Below are positions 43,135-46,507 of a DNA stretch of 46,507 bases, piece by piece. Source of the stretch: Clostridiales bacterium (GTDB taxonomy: Bacteria; Bacillota; Clostridia; Saccharofermentanales; Saccharofermentanaceae); contig JAFZWN010000046.1 in the NCBI GenBank assembly GCA_017617295.1, positions 1 through 46,507 on the forward strand, in the 5' to 3' direction. The notes below the pieces were generated by a model. It ran no database searches. It had not been told where the DNA came from and saw only the letters and a program-made list of their open reading frames with translations. The translations under genes were made by a program, and so were the position numbers. Each line of letters opens with the position of its first letter. The first letter of the stretch is position 1.

Positions 43135-44387
43135 TTGTCATCCTCCTGAATATCCAGATCAATGAATTCATCGCCCGAAGATGCGGCCTTCATCCACTCG
43201 TCGCCGTCATCGTCATCATCATCGGATACACGCTTGCCGAAAGTATCGTCGGTATCAGGATCTTCCTTCTTATCAGAAGCGGGATCCTCCCTGACCTCAT
43301 CACCGAAAACAGGAACTTCTTCTATATCGGATCCGTTTTCGGTATCTTCGGAAGTTTCTTCCTTTTCATCGTTCTTAGTTTCTTCCTTAAGTTCAGATAC
43401 GGAAAGTTCTTCAGGGACTTCCTGAACCTCTTCTGCTTCAGGATCTTCCTGAGACATCTCTTCTTCGGAAGACTCGCTCTCGGGCTTCCCGGTCATGCGC
43501 GAAGCGGCTTCCTTAGCCTCTTCTTCCTCTTCATCCTTCCCGGCATCGTCTCCGAAAAGAAGGAGGGAACTTTCCTCCGCCTTATACTGATCGTCGTCGA
43601 AGGAATCAGAATAATCCGCATCGTCGCTAAAGGAAGGATCATCTCCGAAAGCCACATTAAGGGTATCAAGAGAAGCAACCGGCTCCTCTTCGGGGATATC
43701 CTCATATCCGCTGCTCTTCTTGTCCCTGATGACGCGGCCGTCACGAAGCTCGATGACTCTCTTCTTCATGCGGTCGACGAGGTTACTGTCGTGGGTACAT
43801 ACGATTACGGTCGAACCGCTCTTGTTGATATCAAGGAGCAGCGCCATTATGCTCTCCGACGTCTCGGGATCGAGATCTCCTGTAGGCTCGTCAGCTACTA
43901 TTATCCTGGGATTGTTTACCATGGCCCTCGCAATGGCCACTCTCTGCTGCTCACCGCCCGACAGTTCCTGGGGATAGCTGTCCGCCTTGTCCTTCAGGCC
44001 GACAACGCTTAAGACGAGCTGGACTATCCTGTTGAGGTTCTGTCTCGGGATCCCTACGATCTCGCCCGCGAAAGCGATATTCTCGGAAACGGTCTTTGAT
44101 TCGATGAGCCTGAAGTCCTGGTAGATCATGCCTATCTGACGGCGCAGTACGGGTATAAGTGCTCTGGACATCGACGCTATGTCAAAGCCGTCGATGAGCA
44201 CTTCGCCCTCCTCGGGGACTTCCTCTCTTGTTATACATTTCATGAGCGTGGACTTTCCCGATCCGGATCTTCCGATTATGAATACGAACTCCCCGCTCTC
44301 TATCTTAAAACTGACGCCTCTTAAAGCATCAACGTCGGTATCTCTCTTTGAAGTATATGTCTTGTGTACATCACAAAATTCAATCAT
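43131..44387 (-). CDS. ftsE: Cell-division ATPase FtsE with long acidic C-terminal tail
   Basis: A 418-residue protein; residues 1-222 are a normal FtsE ATPase with Walker A GRSGSGKST (39-47), signature LSGGEQQRVAIARA (142-155) and Walker B IIVADE ending at E167. The remaining ~195 residues are an Asp/Glu/Ser-rich tail with no predicted fold, in which FGDD-type motifs preceded by hydrophobic residues recur (NVAFGDD, LLLFGDD, VPVFGDE, DDTFGKR) and which ends in an Asp run and EWMKAASSGDEFIDLD. FtsE is normally about 225-230 residues. The start overlaps the regulator stop by 4 nt. Confidence 0.95.
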   Translation of the reverse strand: MIEFCDVHKTYTSKRDTDVDALRGVSFKIESGEFVFIIGRSGSGKSTLMKCITREEVPEEGEVLIDGFDIASMSRALIPVLRRQIGMIYQDFRLIESKTVSENIAFAGEIVGIPRQNLNRIVQLVLSVVGLKDKADSYPQELSGGEQQRVAIARAMVNNPRIIVADEPTGDLDPETSESIMALLLDINKSGSTVIVCTHDSNLVDRMKKRVIELRDGRVIRDKKSSGYEDIPEEEPVASLDTLNVAFGDDPSFSDDADYSDSFDDDQYKAEESSLLLFGDDAGKDEEEEEAKEAASRMTGKPESESSEEEMSQEDPEAEEVQEVPEELSVSELKEETKNDEKEETSEDTENGSDIEEVPVFGDEVREDPASDKKEDPDTDDTFGKRVSDDDDDDGDEWMKAASSGDEFIDLDIQEDDN

Positions 44388-45490
44388 CTGATCATGTTAT
44401 CCTTGCTGGTCTCAAGATATTCGAGATACGTCCTGACCATCGAAGCCATCTTGAAGAGGACCGCATCATCGAAAGACCTTAAGTCAAGGCCGGTGTTCTT
44501 CTTGACCTTGTCGAGTCTGTATACAAGCGTATTCCTGTGTACGAACAGCTCTCGGGAAGTCTCGGAACCGTTAAGGTTATTGGCAAAAAAGCTCTCGATG
44601 GTGGCAACGGTATCTTCGTCGAGCGTCTTATACGCTTCGTTGGGGAATACCTCATCAATAAACATCTGACAGAGCGTGGCGGGAAGCTGGTAGATCAGAC
44701 GTCCCAGTCCGAGCTTGTCATATCTGGAAATATAGCAGTTCTTCTCAAAGATCTTTCCTACACGGAGTGCGAGCATGGCATCCCTGTAGGATTTGGAGAT
44801 GTGCTGGAAGAGATTAACGAAAGAACCGACACCGATATAAGCGGTGCAGCCCTCGTTCTCCAGACAGTCGAGAACGGATCTGCTGTTGCTCTCGATAAAT
44901 GTATTGCGGTCATCCTCGGAAGTGATGGCCTCCTCGGCATCGAAAACGATGATGATGGTCGTCTCATCCATGGCAAGAACCGAAGCGACTTCGGAATCGG
45001 AATAGAGGTTCTGAAGTATCTCGAGAGCCTCGACGCAGTCTTCCCTGGATGTCCTTACGACCATAACGAGCCTGGCAACATTACAGTTGATCTTGAACTC
45101 TCTGGCCTTGATCGGGATCTCGCCCTGAAGCTCGTTCTCGAGAAGGACATTCTTCGTAAAGAGCTCACGCTCGGCATCCGTTCCTCTTTCCTTGATGGCG
45201 GTCTTGACCCACTCGCCTATAAGCTCAAGGCAGACTCTCATCTGAGGATTGTCACTGTCAACAAAGAGGATGTATTTGAACTGATCGCCCACTGCGATCT
45301 TCATGTATGTCTTGTCTGCCGTGCCCGAGAAAACATCGTCGGACATCATTACGGCTCTGGCGGTCGAATCGACCTCTCCTTCTATCCCCGGATCCGTGGC
45401 CGCTATTACGAGCCCGTTGGTATCCATGACTCCCAGATTCTGCTTTATGATGTTCTTAGCCTGACGCATGCATTTCTTCAGTTCTTCCAT
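44384..45490 (-). CDS. CdaR/PucR-type transcriptional regulator
   Basis: A 368-residue regulator. The N-terminal half (about 15-130) looks like the sugar-diacid/PAS-like sensor of CdaR-type proteins, and the C-terminus (about 315-355) has the PucR-like helix-turn-helix LNGSETSRELFVHRNTLVYRL. The ATG at 45490 is the first of MEELKKC; its ribosome site is poor, and TTG or GTG starts upstream (to 45529) remain possible. It is transcribed with ftsEX, overlapping ftsE by 4 nt, so it may sense envelope or nutritional state and tune the division hydrolase, which is inference. Confidence 0.85.
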   Translation of the reverse strand: MEELKKCMRQAKNIIKQNLGVMDTNGLVIAATDPGIEGEVDSTARAVMMSDDVFSGTADKTYMKIAVGDQFKYILFVDSDNPQMRVCLELIGEWVKTAIKERGTDAERELFTKNVLLENELQGEIPIKAREFKINCNVARLVMVVRTSREDCVEALEILQNLYSDSEVASVLAMDETTIIIVFDAEEAITSEDDRNTFIESNSRSVLDCLENEGCTAYIGVGSFVNLFQHISKSYRDAMLALRVGKIFEKNCYISRYDKLGLGRLIYQLPATLCQMFIDEVFPNEAYKTLDEDTVATIESFFANNLNGSETSRELFVHRNTLVYRLDKVKKNTGLDLRSFDDAVLFKMASMVRTYLEYLETSKDNMIR

Positions 45491-45532
45491 AGGGCAGTAC
45501 CACACTTTCCGAGAATAGTTTTTTACCAATAA

Positions 45533-45562
45533 ATAATACCATTATTTTTCAATAAGATACAA
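45533..45562 (-). promoter_or_regulatory. Promoter of the regulator-ftsEX unit
   Basis: On the minus strand TTGTAT (45562-45557), an 18-bp spacer and TATTAT (45538-45533). Reasonable but not strong. Confidence 0.55.
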
Positions 45563-45590
45563 GGCAGGCGACTTCTTGAAATATAAACGT

Positions 45591-45619
45591 AAAAAAGACC
45601 GGAGCATTTCGCTCCGGTC
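45591..45619 (-). terminator. Terminator of the sugar ABC ATPase gene
   Basis: On the minus strand a perfect 9-bp stem GACCGGAGC/GCTCCGGTC with 5-nt loop is followed by six T. A classic intrinsic terminator. Confidence 0.93.
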
Positions 45620-45651
45620 TTCGAAAGTCAATTATACCGACGTTCAGAACA

Positions 45652-46507
45652 TCAGGAAATGATAGACTGCTCTGTATCCTTATCGAAGATGTGGATACGG
45701 TTGGTGTCGATAGCAAGGTCAACAGCCTGACCAACTGTGGACTGGGATGTTGTAGGGTCAACTCTACATGTAAGAGGAAGAGCTCCGTTAACCGTAACAT
45801 AGAGATATGTCTCGGCACCGAGCATCTCAACGACGTCGACATCAGCAACGAATGCTGTCTCAGGGTGATCTGTAACGAATGTTGCTTCGTCTGTGATAGC
45901 CTCAGGACGTACACCGAAGATAACTTCCTGACCATCGCGCTCCATAACTTCCTCAACTGCATAACGCTCGGGAAGCTTAACGGTAACGTTCTCGAAGGAG
46001 ATATAAACGTCAGAACCCTCAACATTGATAACGGCGTTGATGAAGTTCATGGGAGGCATTCCGATGAATCCTGCAACGAATGTGTTGACCGGGTTATCGT
46101 AGAGCTCCGTAGGAGAATCAACCTGCTGGATGAATCCGTCCTTCATAACAACGATCCTGGTACCCATCGTCATGGCCTCTGTCTGATCGTGTGTAACGTA
46201 GATGAACGTTGTCTTAAGTCTGTGGTGAAGCTTTGTGATCTCAACACGCATCTGAACACGGAGCTTAGCATCGAGGTTGGAGAGAGGCTCGTCCATCAGG
46301 AATACCTTAGGATCACGGACGATTGCTCGACCAAGAGCAACACGCTGTCTCTGACCACCGGAAAGAGCCTTGGGCTTTCTGTCGAGAAGGTGCTCGATCT
46401 CAAGGATCTTAGCTGCCTCGGAAACTCTTCTGTTGATCTCGTCCTTGCTCATCTTACGGAGCTTAAGAGCGAATGCCATGTTGTCACGTACTGTCATGTG
46501 AGGATAC
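45652..46507 (-). CDS. MalK/UgpC-type sugar ABC transporter ATPase, 5' end beyond window
   Basis: The frame runs past the right edge without a start; the visible 285 residues begin [12 protein letters not shown], i.e. just after the Walker A/Q-loop. Signature [16 protein letters not shown] and Walker [13 protein letters not shown] are intact, followed by HDQTEAM and a TOBE/OB regulatory domain (RPEAI), as in MalK, MsmX and UgpC. Such ATPases often serve several carbohydrate importers; the membrane partners are not visible. Its monocistronic-looking end and separate position fit a shared MsmX-like ATPase, but this cannot be proven here. Confidence 0.92.
   Translation of the reverse strand, partial: YPHMTVRDNMAFALKLRKMSKDEINRRVSEAAKILEIEHLLDRKPKALSGGQRQRVALGRAIVRDPKVFLMDEPLSNLDAKLRVQMRVEITKLHHRLKTTFIYVTHDQTEAMTMGTRIVVMKDGFIQQVDSPTELYDNPVNTFVAGFIGMPPMNFINAVINVEGSDVYISFENVTVKLPERYAVEEVMERDGQEVIFGVRPEAITDEATFVTDHPETAFVADVDVVEMLGAETYLYVTVNGALPLTCRVDPTTSQSTVGQAVDLAIDTNRIHIFDKDTEQSIIS

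Overview
The window reads as a chromosomal piece of an anaerobic, low-to-mid-GC Bacillota, most likely class Clostridia (Lachnospirales/Oscillospirales/Saccharofermentans-like). Supporting signs are strong AGGAGG ribosome sites, sigma-A promoters with 17-bp spacers, zinc-type S14, an L17-ECF-TruA neighbourhood, an FtsEX-M23 division cassette, an IscR/CymR-type Rrf2 regulator and DxEx-rich lipoproteins. The species cannot be fixed from sequence alone. There is no tRNA, rRNA, CRISPR array or insertion sequence that I can see.

Layout. 1-3338: 3' part of an RND efflux pump carrying a long helical insertion. 3331-5886: a small membrane protein, an Rrf2 regulator with a textbook promoter and operator palindrome, and an acyltransferase-3-like membrane protein. 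5887-6500: a visibly AT-rich island with one unknown gene and a run of hairpins. 6510-9231: divergent sulfur genes cysK and metY; the metY transcript carries a previously unlisted 23-codon leader peptide ending in a Cys-rich stretch. 9258-11292: ppiB and pncB. 11320-15006: two tandem paralogous lipoproteins plus the C-terminal remnant of a third, each preceded by the same promoter-hairpin module. 15047-16448: stomatin/NfeD pair. 16477-20938: truA, a ROK glucokinase, ecfT and a fused EcfA1-EcfA2 ATPase. 21023-36999: the complete S10-spc-alpha ribosomal supercluster on the minus strand (rpsJ to rplQ, with secY, adk, map, infA, rpmJ and rpoA), lacking rpmD (L30), with an own promoter and about 270-nt leader before rpsJ and a second promoter before rpmJ. 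37071-39022: a phosphoribosyltransferase, small accessory genes, an orphan BrnA-type antitoxin with three TATAATTA repeats, and two tandem stem-loop elements of unknown nature. 39080-45562: a tightly overlapping minus-strand unit, regulator (CdaR/PucR type)-ftsE-ftsX-M23 hydrolase-methyltransferase-hslO, in which FtsE carries an unusual acidic tail of about 195 residues. 45591-46507: the 3' part of a MalK/UgpC-type sugar ABC ATPase with its terminator.

How the parts fit. The sulfur block looks like a regulated cysteine/homocysteine module: Rrf2 regulator, CysK and MetY share a 9-mer-like promoter motif, and MetY expression is probably additionally tuned by translation of the Cys-codon leader. 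The ribosomal block is the standard growth-rate machinery, followed by the vitamin-uptake ECF module. The division cassette couples ATP hydrolysis by FtsEX to an extracellular peptidoglycan hydrolase. The most novel-looking items are the Cys leader peptide, the acidic FtsE tail, the lipoprotein array with its repeated promoter-hairpin modules, and the tandem stem-loops at 38911-39022.
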